A stretch of DNA of 32,132 nucleotides from NCBI GenBank assembly GCA_947254045.1, contig CAMYBO010000001.1, positions 1 to 32,132 of the forward strand, read 5' to 3'. The stretch's first letter is position 1. Every line of letters begins with the position of its first letter. Positions 15,187 through 23,609 of the stretch are shown piece by piece. The notes beneath the pieces are model-generated. The model was not told where the DNA came from. It was given only the letters and a program-made list of their open reading frames with translations, and ran no database searches. This stretch comes from an uncultured Granulicatella sp. GTDB taxonomy: Bacteria > Bacillota > Bacilli > Lactobacillales > Aerococcaceae. A program made the position numbers and the translations under genes.

Positions 15187-16635
15187 ATGGCAGAAAAAAC
15201 AAACTTACAAAGAGAAGATTTCTCAAAATGGTATATCCAAACGATTCAAAAAGCTGATTTAATGGATTATTCACCAGTGCGTGGATGTATGATTTTCAAA
15301 CCAGATGGTTATGAAATTTGGGAACATATTCAAGAAGAATTTAACCGTCGTTTTAAAGAAGAAGGAATTCGTAATGCATACTTTCCAATGTTAATTCCAG
15401 AAAGCTTCTTCACAAAAGAAGCAGATCATATTGAAGGATTTGCTCCAGAATTACCATGGGTAACAGAAGCAGCAGGTGAAAAATTAGAAGAACGTTTAGC
15501 ATTACGTCCAACAAGTGAAACAATGATTGGAACTGCGTTCTCAAACTGGATTAATTCATACCGTGATTTACCATATGAAGTAAACCAATGGGCAAATGTA
15601 TTCCGTTGGGAAAAGAAAACTTTACCATTCTTACGTACGTCTGAATTTTTATGGCAAGAAGGACATACTGCTCACGCAGATGAAGAAGATGCACGTCGTC
15701 GTACAATGAAAATGTTAGACATTTATAAAGAAGTAGTAGAAGGCGTATTAGCTGTTCCTGTTTATGAAGGACAAAAAACTCCATCAGAACGTTTTGCGGG
15801 TGCGGTAGATACTTACTCAATCGAAGCAATGATGAAAGATGGAAAAGCTGTACAAGCTGGAACTTCTCATTATATGGGTACAAAATTTGCGGAAGCATTT
15901 GATATTAAATATTTAACAAAAGAAAATGAACACGTACATGCTCATACAACTTCATGGGGAGTTTCAACTCGTTTAATCGGTTCATTAATTATGACACATG
16001 GAGACGAACAAGGATTAGTATTACCTCCAAAAGTAGCTCCAACACAAGTAGTTTTAATTCCAGTTGGACCATGGAAGAAAAATCCAGCTATCTTAGAAAA
16101 ATTAGAAGAATTACAACAACAATTAAAAGCAGCAGGCTTACGTGTGAAAATCGATGACACAGACAACTCACCAGGATTCAAATTCAATGAATGGGAATTA
16201 CGTGGGGTACCAATGCGTATTGAATGTGGACCACGTGATTTAGAAAATAATCAAGTCATGACAAAAATGCGTGATTTAGATGAAAAAGTTGCGGTAGGTT
16301 TTGATGTGTTTGTAGAAACGATTCAATCTGAATTAGAGAAAATGCAAGGACGTTTATTAGAAACTGCTCGTGCAATGCGTGCTTCTAATGAATATACAAA
16401 CATTGATACTTTAGATGAATTAAAAGCTCATATTGAAGCAAAACGTGAAGCTGGCGAAGTACCTGGTTGGGTATTAGTTGGTTGGGATGGAACAGAAGAA
16501 ACAGAGGCGAAAATCAAAGAAGAAACTGGATTTACGACTCGTAATATTCCATTCAACCCACCAGTTAAAAAAGAAACATGTATCGTATCAGGCAAACCAG
16601 CAACACAAACAGTGTGGATTGCAAGAGCGTACTAA
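15187..16635 (+). CDS. proS: Prolyl-tRNA synthetase, archaeal/eukaryotic-type
   Basis: 482 aa class II aminoacyl-tRNA synthetase that charges tRNA-Pro in the cytosol. The N-terminal LQREDFSKWYIQTIQKADLM, the motif 2 area RPTSETMIGTAFSNWI with FRWEKKTLPFLRTSEF, motif 3 WGVSTRLIGSLIMTHGDEQG, and the anticodon-binding domain beginning at about residue 285 (PTQVVLIPVG) all fit. The C-terminus ends in a domain with CIVSGKPATQTVWIARAY. It lacks the roughly 180-residue editing insert of the bacterial-type enzyme (about 570 aa), so proofreading of Ala-tRNA-Pro would need a separate protein such as YbaK/ProX. AAAAGGAG precedes the ATG. It is controlled by the T-box above. Confidence 0.93.
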   Translation: MAEKTNLQREDFSKWYIQTIQKADLMDYSPVRGCMIFKPDGYEIWEHIQEEFNRRFKEEGIRNAYFPMLIPESFFTKEADHIEGFAPELPWVTEAAGEKLEERLALRPTSETMIGTAFSNWINSYRDLPYEVNQWANVFRWEKKTLPFLRTSEFLWQEGHTAHADEEDARRRTMKMLDIYKEVVEGVLAVPVYEGQKTPSERFAGAVDTYSIEAMMKDGKAVQAGTSHYMGTKFAEAFDIKYLTKENEHVHAHTTSWGVSTRLIGSLIMTHGDEQGLVLPPKVAPTQVVLIPVGPWKKNPAILEKLEELQQQLKAAGLRVKIDDTDNSPGFKFNEWELRGVPMRIECGPRDLENNQVMTKMRDLDEKVAVGFDVFVETIQSELEKMQGRLLETARAMRASNEYTNIDTLDELKAHIEAKREAGEVPGWVLVGWDGTEETEAKIKEETGFTTRNIPFNPPVKKETCIVSGKPATQTVWIARAY

Positions 16636-16640
16636 TAACA

Positions 16641-16767
16641 AGGTGCGAGGAAAGATGTTCTGAATCAAAACGAAACGTATGTTGATTCAATCTTTTTGAG
16701 TCGGATTAAATAAAGTGCGAAGAAAGATGCTCTGAATCGAACCAAAAAGCACGTCGATTCCATCTTT
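16641..16767 (+). repeat. Tandem palindromic repeat family C after proS
   Basis: Two similar copies of about 55 bases (16641-16695 and 16713-16767) both read (A/G)GTGCGA(G/A)GAAAGATG, then CTCTGAATC or TTCTGAATC, and close with GATTC(A/C)ATCTTT. Each folds into a stem, AAAGATG...GAATC against GATTC..ATCTTT, and the first runs into TTTTT, so the first copy may act as the proS terminator. A looser relative, starting GGTGCGAGAAATACTG, is at 25751. Confidence 0.65.
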
Positions 16768-16884
16768 CCAATGTAAAAAGAAATAACATTTGAATAAAGG
16801 ATGGAAGAGGGTAAAAGTGCAAAAAGTAGCACAACTTGCCCTCCTTCACACTTTTTAAATAAAAAACTAGAAAGGAAGTGCTCT

Positions 16885-17616
16885 ATGTCCGTATTGGCTA
16901 TTGATACCTCAAGCAAAACTTTATCGGTTGCCATTGTCAAAGATGAGGGAACGATTGTTGAACAAACAGTTCCAGACACGTTACAACATAGCGTCAAACT
17001 AATGCCGGCAATTCAAGAAGTACTTCAAGAAAGTCAAGTCAGTATGCAAGAACTAACAGGTGTGATTGTTGCCAAAGGACCAGGTTCGTATACTGGACTT
17101 AGAATTGGAGTAACAGTTGCGAAAACTCTTGCGAAGACATTGCATATTCCGCTAAAATCTGTCTCAAGTTTACAAGCGATTGTTGCAAATGTTGCAGAAG
17201 TTGTTCCTGAGGGAGCTTATGTTGTTCCATTTTTTGATGCTCGTAGAGAGAATATTTTTACGGGTCTTTATCAAGTGAATCAACAATTTCCACAATTGGT
17301 AGCCCCAGAACGTCATATTTCTTGGATTGATTGGCTGGAAGAGTTAGTGACTTATGAAGCTCCTCTTTATTTTGTTGGACAATTGACAGATACACAAAAA
17401 GAGCTAGTTCTAGAGAAATTAGGAAATAAAGCAGTGTTTACTCAAGAAAGTGATGCTATTGCTCATGCAGGATTCTTTGGTAAATTAGCACAAAATGCAC
17501 CCGAAGAAGATGCAGATGTTTTTGTTCCGACATATTTAAAATTAGCAGAAGCAGAAGAAAATTGGAAAGCGAGCCATAAAGAAGAACAGGAGACAAACTA
17601 TGTGGAGCGCATGTAA
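16885..17616 (+). CDS. tsaB: tRNA threonylcarbamoyladenosine biosynthesis protein TsaB
   Basis: 243 aa from ATG 16885 with AAAGGAAG upstream; an earlier in-frame ATG at 16801 covers only intergenic hairpin sequence. The ASKHA-fold start SVLAIDTSSKTLSVAIV and the family motif KGPGSYTGLRIGVTVAK at about 66-82 are clear. TsaB is the inactive partner of TsaD; together with TsaE and TsaC they make the t6A modification at A37 of ANN-decoding tRNAs. Length is typical. It heads the tsaB-rimI-tsaD cluster and overlaps the next gene by 17 bases. Confidence 0.94.
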   Translation: MSVLAIDTSSKTLSVAIVKDEGTIVEQTVPDTLQHSVKLMPAIQEVLQESQVSMQELTGVIVAKGPGSYTGLRIGVTVAKTLAKTLHIPLKSVSSLQAIVANVAEVVPEGAYVVPFFDARRENIFTGLYQVNQQFPQLVAPERHISWIDWLEELVTYEAPLYFVGQLTDTQKELVLEKLGNKAVFTQESDAIAHAGFFGKLAQNAPEEDADVFVPTYLKLAEAEENWKASHKEEQETNYVERM

Positions 17617-18688
17617 AGATTGGACACAATCTTTATGGCAACAATTAGGAAGATTAGCAGATCAAGCAATTTCTGTAGGAGACTTTGTCGTAACTCAATT
17701 GCCTCAGCAATTCAAACGAACTCCGTTATCGAATGGATTAATTGCGACGATTCGTTTGGCGACAATCGAAGACATTGATGCGATTGCTTATGTAGAAGAA
17801 GAAGCGTATATAGACAATCCTCCTTGGCAAAGAGATGCTTTTGCAGAAGATTTAACCTATAATACAAAAGCTATTTATATCGTTCTTGAAATAGATAAGG
17901 AAATACAAGCGTTTATCGGTGCGAGAGTGACACCAGAGGATCTTCATATTACGAATATTGCGGTTCATTCAGATGTACGATTTTTAGGATGTGCGACTTT
18001 ATTAATGAAGCAATTAGAAAAGTATGCACGATTTTTAGCAAAAGATTCCATTTCCCTAGAAGTCAGAGTTTCCAATAAAAAGGCGATTCGTTTATATGAA
18101 AAGTTTGGATTTATTCAAACAGGATATAAAGAAAAATATTATAAAAATGAAGTAGAGGATGCGGTACTGATGACTTATCTATTACCCCCTAAAACACCAG
18201 AGTCTTTCTCCTCATCAGAGTTCTCGTTTAAACGATTAACGGTTGAGGATGATGTGGCAGAACAGTTATACCAATTAGTGCAACAACATTATGAACATCC
18301 AGGACATTGGAGTGCAAAAGCTTTCCAAGAAGATATTGCTTCTGAACATGGAGCGTATTATGGCGTGTATCATGTGGATACCTTAATTGGATTTGCCGGG
18401 ATGCAAGTCGTCTTAGATGAAGCAACGATAACGAATATTGTCATTCATACGGGATTCCAAGGAAAAGGACTTGCCCAACGGTTATGGCAAATGGCTTGTT
18501 ATGATTTAGGGATGCAAGAAGTCGCAACAGTATTTTTAGAAGTACGAGAATTTAACCATCGTGCTCAGCAATTATATGAAATTTTAGGATTTGAGTGTTA
18601 TCACAGAAGACGTGATTACTATACAGATCCATTAGAAGATGCCTTACTCTATCGATTAGAACTCAAGAAAGGAGCATGTGAACAATGA
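17600..18688 (+). CDS. rimI: Tandem-GNAT RimI-like N-acetyltransferase (fused double domain)
   Basis: 362 aa, more than twice the usual RimI length. Residues 1-45 are a Trp/Gln-rich leader (MWSACKDWTQSLWQQL). Domain 1 (about 48-195) has the acetyl-CoA loop RFLGCA, then NKKAIRLYEKFGF and a KYY end. Domain 2 (about 205-358) has GFQGKGLAQRL, then NHRAQQLYEILGF and RRDYY. Both keep the N-x-x-A-x-x-LYE signature of RimI, which acetylates the N-terminus of ribosomal protein S18. In some relatives two separate rimI genes lie here, and a fusion of them is the simplest reading. Start chosen: ATG 17600 with AGGAG eight bases upstream. It overlaps tsaD by four bases. Confidence 0.88.
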   Translation: MWSACKDWTQSLWQQLGRLADQAISVGDFVVTQLPQQFKRTPLSNGLIATIRLATIEDIDAIAYVEEEAYIDNPPWQRDAFAEDLTYNTKAIYIVLEIDKEIQAFIGARVTPEDLHITNIAVHSDVRFLGCATLLMKQLEKYARFLAKDSISLEVRVSNKKAIRLYEKFGFIQTGYKEKYYKNEVEDAVLMTYLLPPKTPESFSSSEFSFKRLTVEDDVAEQLYQLVQQHYEHPGHWSAKAFQEDIASEHGAYYGVYHVDTLIGFAGMQVVLDEATITNIVIHTGFQGKGLAQRLWQMACYDLGMQEVATVFLEVREFNHRAQQLYEILGFECYHRRRDYYTDPLEDALLYRLELKKGACEQ

Positions 18689-19704
18689 CAAAAGAAGTCG
18701 TTATTTTAGCAATAGAAAGTAGCTGTGATGAAACGAGTGCAGCAGTTGTTGTCAATGGTCGAACGTTATTATCAAATATTGTCGCTTCTCAAATCAAAAG
18801 TCATATGCGATTTGGAGGAGTTGTACCAGAAATTGCCAGTCGCCACCATGTAGAACAAATTACGCAAGTAATAGAAGAAGCATTAGTACAATCTGGCAAA
18901 ACAATGGAAGAAATTGATGCAGTAGCGGTAACGATTGGACCAGGATTAGTCGGAGCTTTACTCATTGGAATTTCAGCTGCAAAAGCAGTAGCCTTAGCAG
19001 CGAATAAACCATTAATTGCTGTTAACCATATGGCAGGACATATTTATGCAAACCAATTAATGGAACCTTTACAATTTCCATTAATGGCATTAGTGGTGAG
19101 TGGTGGACATACAGAGTTAGTGTATATGCCACGGGATGGACAGTTTGAAATTATCGGGGAAACTCGAGATGATGCAGCTGGAGAAGCCTATGATAAGATT
19201 GGAAGAATTCTAAATTTACCTTATCCAGGTGGTAAGAAAATGGATGAATTAGCGCATATTGGAGAAGATGTGTATGATTTTCCAAGAGCGATGATTCATG
19301 AAGAACATTATGACTTTAGTTTTAGTGGATTAAAGTCAGCGGTTATTAATCGTATTCATAATGCGAAACAAAAAGGTGAAGAAATTGTGCCAGAAAATGT
19401 TGCGGCAAGTTTCCAAGCAAGTGTTGTAGAAGTGTTAGTCGAAAAAAGTAAACGTGCACTAGAAGAATATCCTGTGAAACAATTTGTATTAGCAGGAGGA
19501 GTCGCAGCAAACCGTGGACTTAGAACAGGATTACAAGAGATGATGCAAAGTCATTATCCAACGGTGACCTTCTCCATTCCGCCAATGAATTTATGTGGCG
19601 ATAATGCTGCAATGATTGGTGCAGCTGCATATTCAAAATGGTTAGAACAAGATTTTGCAGCGATGGATGTGAATGCAATGCCTGGTTTAGAACTAGGGGA
19701 TTAA
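18685..19704 (+). CDS. tsaD: tRNA N6-adenosine threonylcarbamoyltransferase TsaD
   Basis: 339 aa, normal length. ASKHA fold beginning ILAIESSCDETSAAVV. Metal-binding His115 and His119 lie in NHMAGHIYANQL. SGGHTELVY, the GEAYDKIGRILNLPYPGG segment and the C-terminal AGGVAANRGLR / NLCGDNAAMIG complete the family pattern. It transfers the threonylcarbamoyl group from TC-AMP to A37 of tRNA, together with TsaB. The ATG overlaps the end of the RimI gene (ATGA), with AAAGGAG upstream. Confidence 0.97.
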   Translation: MTKEVVILAIESSCDETSAAVVVNGRTLLSNIVASQIKSHMRFGGVVPEIASRHHVEQITQVIEEALVQSGKTMEEIDAVAVTIGPGLVGALLIGISAAKAVALAANKPLIAVNHMAGHIYANQLMEPLQFPLMALVVSGGHTELVYMPRDGQFEIIGETRDDAAGEAYDKIGRILNLPYPGGKKMDELAHIGEDVYDFPRAMIHEEHYDFSFSGLKSAVINRIHNAKQKGEEIVPENVAASFQASVVEVLVEKSKRALEEYPVKQFVLAGGVAANRGLRTGLQEMMQSHYPTVTFSIPPMNLCGDNAAMIGAAAYSKWLEQDFAAMDVNAMPGLELGD

Positions 19705-19760
19705 GGAGAGTTAGGTTGAACATTTACACTAAGAAAATTCAATTCACCTAATAAAAATAG

Positions 19761-19789
19761 TTGCAATCTATGTCCAAGCATGCTAATAT
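19761..19789 (+). promoter_or_regulatory. Promoter of rpmE2
   Basis: TTGCAA (19761-19766), 17-base spacer, extended -10 TGCTAATAT with TAATAT at 19784-19789. Confidence 0.75.
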
Positions 19790-19861
19790 ACTTGTGTTGC
19801 TTTATGCATAAAAATAAATAACTCTGGATTAGGCAATAATTCAGGGCAGGAGGAATAGAAA

Positions 19862-20107
19862 ATGAAACAAGGAATTCACCCAGAATATCGTCCAGTTGTT
19901 TTCATGGATACAACTACTGGATTCAAATTCTTATCAGGTTCAACAAAATCTTCAAACGAAACTGTACAATGGGAAGATGGTAACGAATACCCATTATTAC
20001 GTGTTGAGATCACTTCAGATTCTCACCCATTCTATACAGGTCGTCAAAAATTCACACAAGCAGACGGACGTGTGGATCGTTTCAACAAAAAATACGGTCT
20101 CAAATAA
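19862..20107 (+). CDS. rpmE2: 50S ribosomal protein L31 type B
   Basis: 81 aa. MKQGIHPEYRPVVFMDTTTG, then FTQADGRVDRFNKKYGL at the end: the type B (zinc-free) L31, lacking the CxxC pair of type A. It is a component of the large subunit that also contacts 30S at bridge B1. Firmicutes use type B when zinc is scarce, although in Lactobacillales it is often the only copy. Own promoter and terminator, so a single-gene unit. AGGAGGAA lies upstream of the ATG. Confidence 0.96.
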   Translation: MKQGIHPEYRPVVFMDTTTGFKFLSGSTKSSNETVQWEDGNEYPLLRVEITSDSHPFYTGRQKFTQADGRVDRFNKKYGLK

Positions 20108-20121
20108 GAAGACAATTAACA

Positions 20122-20153
20122 AACCTTTCTCGATTTCGAGAAAGGTTTTTTTT
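20122..20153 (+). terminator. Terminator of rpmE2
   Basis: Perfect 11-bp stem AACCTTTCTCG / CGAGAAAGGTT with an ATTT loop, then eight Ts. Confidence 0.9.
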
Positions 20154-20155
20154 GC

Positions 20156-20451
20156 ATGCAAAAAGTGGATAAATTATTAGACTTTGACGAGATTTTATCA
20201 CTAGCTTATGATTTCATACAAGACCTAATGAAAGCTCATAAAAAACGAGATTTTAATGGATTTATGGCATGCTTAAAAGATATCCCAAATATGAATTTAA
20301 TAAAAAATTCAAAGTGTTTAAAAAGTTTGAAAATGGAGTTAAAGCAGCATTTGAATTACTATACTCTAACGGTGTTATTGAGGGGACAAATAATTTAATT
20401 AAACGAGTGGCGTATGGGTATCGTAACGTCGAATTTATGAATATTGTATGA
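20156..20451 (+). pseudogene. ISL3-family transposase C-terminal remnant
   Basis: Only the last third of a transposase remains, in two frames. The first (from 20156) reads LAYDFIQDLMKAHKKRDFNGF. The second continues FKKFENGVKAAFELLYSNG, then VIEGTNNLIKRVAYGYRN and stops. SNGxIEGTNNxIKxxKRxAYGYRN is the conserved C-terminal block of ISL3-type (IS1167-like) DDE transposases. Here the block is shortened between NNLIK and RVAYG, and a frameshift lies near 20280-20310. No terminal inverted repeats were found. It marks an old insertion directly before the choline-binding protein gene. Confidence 0.8.
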
Positions 20452-20523
20452 ATTATTTATAAAAAAAATAAATGCTCCGAGATTCATCCGTAAAAGAAGA
20501 GGTACTTATGATAAGATGAAATT

Positions 20524-20543
20524 AAGTATTAAAAATAATACTT
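20524..20543 (+). promoter_or_regulatory. Inverted repeat upstream of choline-binding protein gene
   Basis: Perfect AAGTATTA-AAAA-TAATACTT, 28 bases before the ATG. It could be an operator or part of the 5' untranslated region. No regulator is identified. Confidence 0.4.
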
Positions 20544-20570
20544 TAGTTATTTTGGAAAGGGGTTTGTAAA

Positions 20571-21629
20571 ATGAAAAAGAAAACGATAATAGCAGGAGCT
20601 GCATTACTAGGAACTGTGGGGACAGTAACAAGAATATCTCATGAAGTAGAAGCAGAAGAAGTTTTGAAATCTGTTGTAGAAAATAGTGTATCAACTAAAG
20701 AGCAATTAGAGTCTGATATTGTAAAAACTGAAAAATATGTTCAGGATTTGACAAAACAGACGGAAGAAGCGGATAAACAAGTAAAAAAAGTGCAATCTGA
20801 AAAAACTTTAAAAGAAGCTGAAGTGAATAAAACGAAAGAAGAAGTAAACCGTGTTGAAAAGGTTGAAAAAGATCTTCCTAATAAGAAAAATGAACAAGCA
20901 ATTGCGACATTAAATGATTTGAAGTCAAAATTAGTTCAAGAACAAACAGCATTAACAAAATTAGAAGCCGATTTACAAAATAAACAACAAGATGCACGTG
21001 AAAAACACGAAGGATTAAAGAAAGTTTCTGAAAAGTTGAATGATTTGAAAGAGAAATTAGCTAATTTGAATCGTGTGGATGATATCGTTGATAAGCCTGC
21101 TCAAGACGTAGAAAAAGTTGTGGAAACAGAAAAAACTTCTAAACCATCAACTTGGGTTAAAAATGATAAAGGCGAATGGACATATATTGTAGACGATAAA
21201 GGAACGAAAGCTACAGGTTGGATACAAGATAATGGAACATGGTATCACTTAAATGATTCAGGAACAATGCAAACAGGTTGGATACAAGACAAAGGTACAT
21301 GGTATTATTTAAACCATTCAGGCTCAATGCAAACAGGCTGGGTTCAAGATAATGGAACATGGTATTATTTAAATCCTACAGGTTCAATGCAAATAGGTTG
21401 GGTTCAAGCTAATGGTGCATGGTACTATTTAAGTCGTTCAGGCTCAATGCAAACAGGTTGGGTACAAACTAATGGAACATGGTACTACTTAAGTGGAACA
21501 GGCTCAATGCAGACATGTTGGTTTGAAGTAAATGGTAAATGGTACTATGCAGATAAGTCTGGAGCTTTGTTAACGAATACAACAACACCAGATGGTTATC
21601 AAGTTAATGAAGATGGCGAATGGGTGTAA
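20571..21629 (+). CDS. Choline-binding surface protein with coiled-coil domain
   Basis: 352 aa. An N-terminal signal peptide (MKKKTIIAGAALLGTVGTV, likely cut near VEA-EE at about 28) leads to a Lys/Glu-rich coiled coil (about 35-170), a short linker, and from about 196 to 335 choline-binding (CW-type) repeats of 20 residues, such as TGWIQDNGTWYHLNDSGTMQ: one degenerate and six good copies. These repeats would hold the protein non-covalently on phosphocholine of teichoic acids. No catalytic domain is present, so an adhesin or immune-evasion role like pneumococcal PspA/PspC is plausible but unproved. In the last repeat the usual TGW is TCW (Cys316). AAAGGGG precedes the ATG; a terminator follows. 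Confidence 0.9.
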   Translation: MKKKTIIAGAALLGTVGTVTRISHEVEAEEVLKSVVENSVSTKEQLESDIVKTEKYVQDLTKQTEEADKQVKKVQSEKTLKEAEVNKTKEEVNRVEKVEKDLPNKKNEQAIATLNDLKSKLVQEQTALTKLEADLQNKQQDAREKHEGLKKVSEKLNDLKEKLANLNRVDDIVDKPAQDVEKVVETEKTSKPSTWVKNDKGEWTYIVDDKGTKATGWIQDNGTWYHLNDSGTMQTGWIQDKGTWYYLNHSGSMQTGWVQDNGTWYYLNPTGSMQIGWVQANGAWYYLSRSGSMQTGWVQTNGTWYYLSGTGSMQTCWFEVNGKWYYADKSGALLTNTTTPDGYQVNEDGEWV

Positions 21630-21680
21630 TTACAAAAAATGAAAATTTTTAGTAATATAAGTACTAAAGATTATTCGATA

Positions 21681-21717
21681 AATCCTGTTGGTGAGAAAAC
21701 ACCGACAGGATTTTTTT
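21681..21717 (+). terminator. Terminator of choline-binding protein gene
   Basis: AATCCTGTTGGTG (21681-21693) pairs with CACCGACAGGATT (21700-21712), one G-T pair, then seven Ts. Confidence 0.9.
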
Positions 21718-21833
21718 CGTGTAAATAATTCAAACGTTCATTACAAACGTCAAATTTAATTCACTCCTTTAAATTTTAGCTTAATTATGGTAATATAAAA
21801 AAGCAGAATCTCTATAAAAGATAGGAGATTTAT

Positions 21834-22067
21834 ATGACGGAATATATTCAGATCGTACGGTTAATGCTGACATTAGGGATGATTGTTATTGCCTATTGGT
21901 CTCTTCAATGCATTAATTTAGAAAAAATTATATTAAAAAATCGAATTGAACAAGCTAGACTATTTATCATGTTAGTCGCACTATTTTTAGGAGTAGGAGC
22001 GGCTAATGCCATTTTCACGATATCAGACACAATTAATTCAATTGTTCAATTCATTACGAGTAAGTAA
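21834..22067 (+). CDS. DUF1146 family membrane protein (YwzB-like)
   Basis: 77 aa with two hydrophobic segments (LMLTLGMIVIAYWSLQCI at about 10-27 and LFIMLVALFLGVGAANAIF at about 44-62) separated by the polar NLEKIILKNRIEQAR. This is the DUF1146/YwzB pattern, a small membrane protein of unknown function that sits directly upstream of murA in many Bacilli. GATAGGAG lies upstream. It is 17 bases from murA and cotranscribed, so a link with envelope synthesis is likely but unproved. Confidence 0.85.
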   Translation: MTEYIQIVRLMLTLGMIVIAYWSLQCINLEKIILKNRIEQARLFIMLVALFLGVGAANAIFTISDTINSIVQFITSK

Positions 22068-22084
22068 CCTTGGAGGTTTGTAAC

Positions 22085-23398
22085 ATGGAAAAGATGATTG
22101 TACAAGGTGGTACACGTCTAAATGGAACAGTAAAAGTAGAGGGAGCAAAAAATGCTGTGCTTCCAATTTTAGCAGCAAGTATTTTAGCAGAGTATGGAGT
22201 AACACATTTAACAAATGTACCGAATTTATCGGATGTTCATGTAATGCTAGCAGTATTAAATAGTTTAAATGTCACAAGTACATTTGATGAAGAAGAAAAA
22301 GCAATTACGTTGAATGCTACAAAAAATATTCAAACAACGGCAGCGTTTGAATTTGTAAGTAAGATGCGTGCGTCAATTGTTGTAATGGGGCCGCTTTTAG
22401 CAAGATTTGGTCATGCTCGTGTTGCAATGCCAGGTGGATGTGCGATTGGGACTCGTCCGATTGATTTGCACTTAAAAGGGTTTGAAGCAATGGGGGCAAC
22501 CGTTACCCAAGCAGATGGCTATGTAGAAGCACATGCGGAACAATTAGTGGGTGCAAGAATTTATATGGATTTCCCATCAGTTGGAGCGACTCAAAACTTA
22601 ATGATGGCAGCTACTCTAGCAAAAGGAACGACTTTATTAGAAAATGTTGCAAGAGAGCCTGAAATTGTCGATTTAGCAAACATTTTAAATAAAATGGGTG
22701 CTAAAATTATTGGTGCAGGTACAGCCAACATTCGTATCGAAGGTGTAGACCACTTAGAAGGAACAATTCACTCCATTATCCCTGATAGAATTGAAGCAGG
22801 AACATTTATGGTTGCTGCAGCAGTAACAAGGGGAGATGTTTTTGTAGAAGATGCGATTGCAGAACACAATCAACCATTAATTTCTAAACTATCTGAAATG
22901 GGTGTTCAGTTCATTGAAGAAGAGAATGGAATTCGAGTGATTGGACCAGAAACATTAAAACCAACAGATGTGAAGACATTACCACATCCAGGATTCCCAA
23001 CAGATATGCAAGCACAAATGACAATTGTTCAGCTGCTAGCTTCAGGTGTAAGTACAATGACAGAAACAGTATTCGAAAATCGTTTCAATCATTTAGAAGA
23101 ATTACGCCGTATGAATGCGCAATTCATGATTGAAGGTAGAACTGCAGTAATGAATCAAGAGTCACAATTACAAGGTGCACAAGTGAAAGCGACAGACTTA
23201 CGTGCAGCAGCTGCTTTAATTATTGCGGGTATGGTGGCAAAAGGATACACACGTGTCACTGAGTTAAAATACTTAGATCGTGGATATTATCAATTCCATC
23301 ATAAACTACGTGCATTAGGAGCAAATATTGAACGTGTTCATGAAGATGAAGCTACACCGTTCACACAAGTAGAATTAGAAAAAATGTTAAATCATTAA
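22085..23398 (+). CDS. murA: UDP-N-acetylglucosamine 1-carboxyvinyltransferase MurA
   Basis: 437 aa from ATG 22085 with GGAGG at 22072-22076; a TTG further upstream is not needed. It transfers enolpyruvate from PEP to UDP-GlcNAc, the first committed step of peptidoglycan synthesis, in the cytosol. Lys22/Asn23 in GAKNAVLPIL and catalytic Cys119 in PGGCAIGTRPIDLH are intact, so it should be sensitive to fosfomycin. PTDMQAQM and the C-terminal LKYLDRGYYQFHHKL also fit. Low-GC Gram-positives usually have two MurA proteins; the DUF1146-linked one is generally the main copy. Confidence 0.96.
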   Translation: MEKMIVQGGTRLNGTVKVEGAKNAVLPILAASILAEYGVTHLTNVPNLSDVHVMLAVLNSLNVTSTFDEEEKAITLNATKNIQTTAAFEFVSKMRASIVVMGPLLARFGHARVAMPGGCAIGTRPIDLHLKGFEAMGATVTQADGYVEAHAEQLVGARIYMDFPSVGATQNLMMAATLAKGTTLLENVAREPEIVDLANILNKMGAKIIGAGTANIRIEGVDHLEGTIHSIIPDRIEAGTFMVAAAVTRGDVFVEDAIAEHNQPLISKLSEMGVQFIEEENGIRVIGPETLKPTDVKTLPHPGFPTDMQAQMTIVQLLASGVSTMTETVFENRFNHLEELRRMNAQFMIEGRTAVMNQESQLQGAQVKATDLRAAAALIIAGMVAKGYTRVTELKYLDRGYYQFHHKLRALGANIERVHEDEATPFTQVELEKMLNH

Positions 23399-23400
23399 GA

Positions 23401-23446
23401 AAAATTAGCCGAATGATTCGTATAAGAATGGTCGGCTAATTTTCAT
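23401..23446 (+). terminator. Terminator of murA
   Basis: Perfect 12-bp stem AAAATTAGCCGA (23401-23412) / TCGGCTAATTTT (23432-23443), followed by CATTTTA. Confidence 0.8.
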
Positions 23447-23466
23447 TTTATGGTACAAGCTTTTGC

Positions 23467-23495
23467 TTGACTTAGTTAGAAATCTCTGTTAAACT
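23467..23495 (+). promoter_or_regulatory. Promoter of rplU operon
   Basis: TTGACT (23467-23472), 17-base spacer, TAAACT (23490-23495). Confidence 0.75.
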
Positions 23496-23504
23496 ATTCA
23501 TGTT

Positions 23505-23600
23505 GTAATTGTGAAGCACCACAGCTACAACCGCTCGGATTAGAGTACAAAAGACCGGAATCGGCACTTTAAACTGGCGAGTCTTAGTCTAAAATATAGG
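23505..23600 (+). promoter_or_regulatory. Structured L21 (rplU) mRNA leader, probable autoregulatory element
   Basis: About 100 bases of untranslated leader hold several paired segments, for example CCGGAATCGG (23555-23564) and AGACTAAGACTC-type pairing between TTAGAGT (23540-23546) and the later GAGTCTTAGTCTAA. Firmicute rplU genes commonly carry a conserved L21 leader bound by the protein. The position and structure fit, but the Rfam pattern was not tested. Confidence 0.55.
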
Positions 23601-23609
23601 AGGTGCAAT

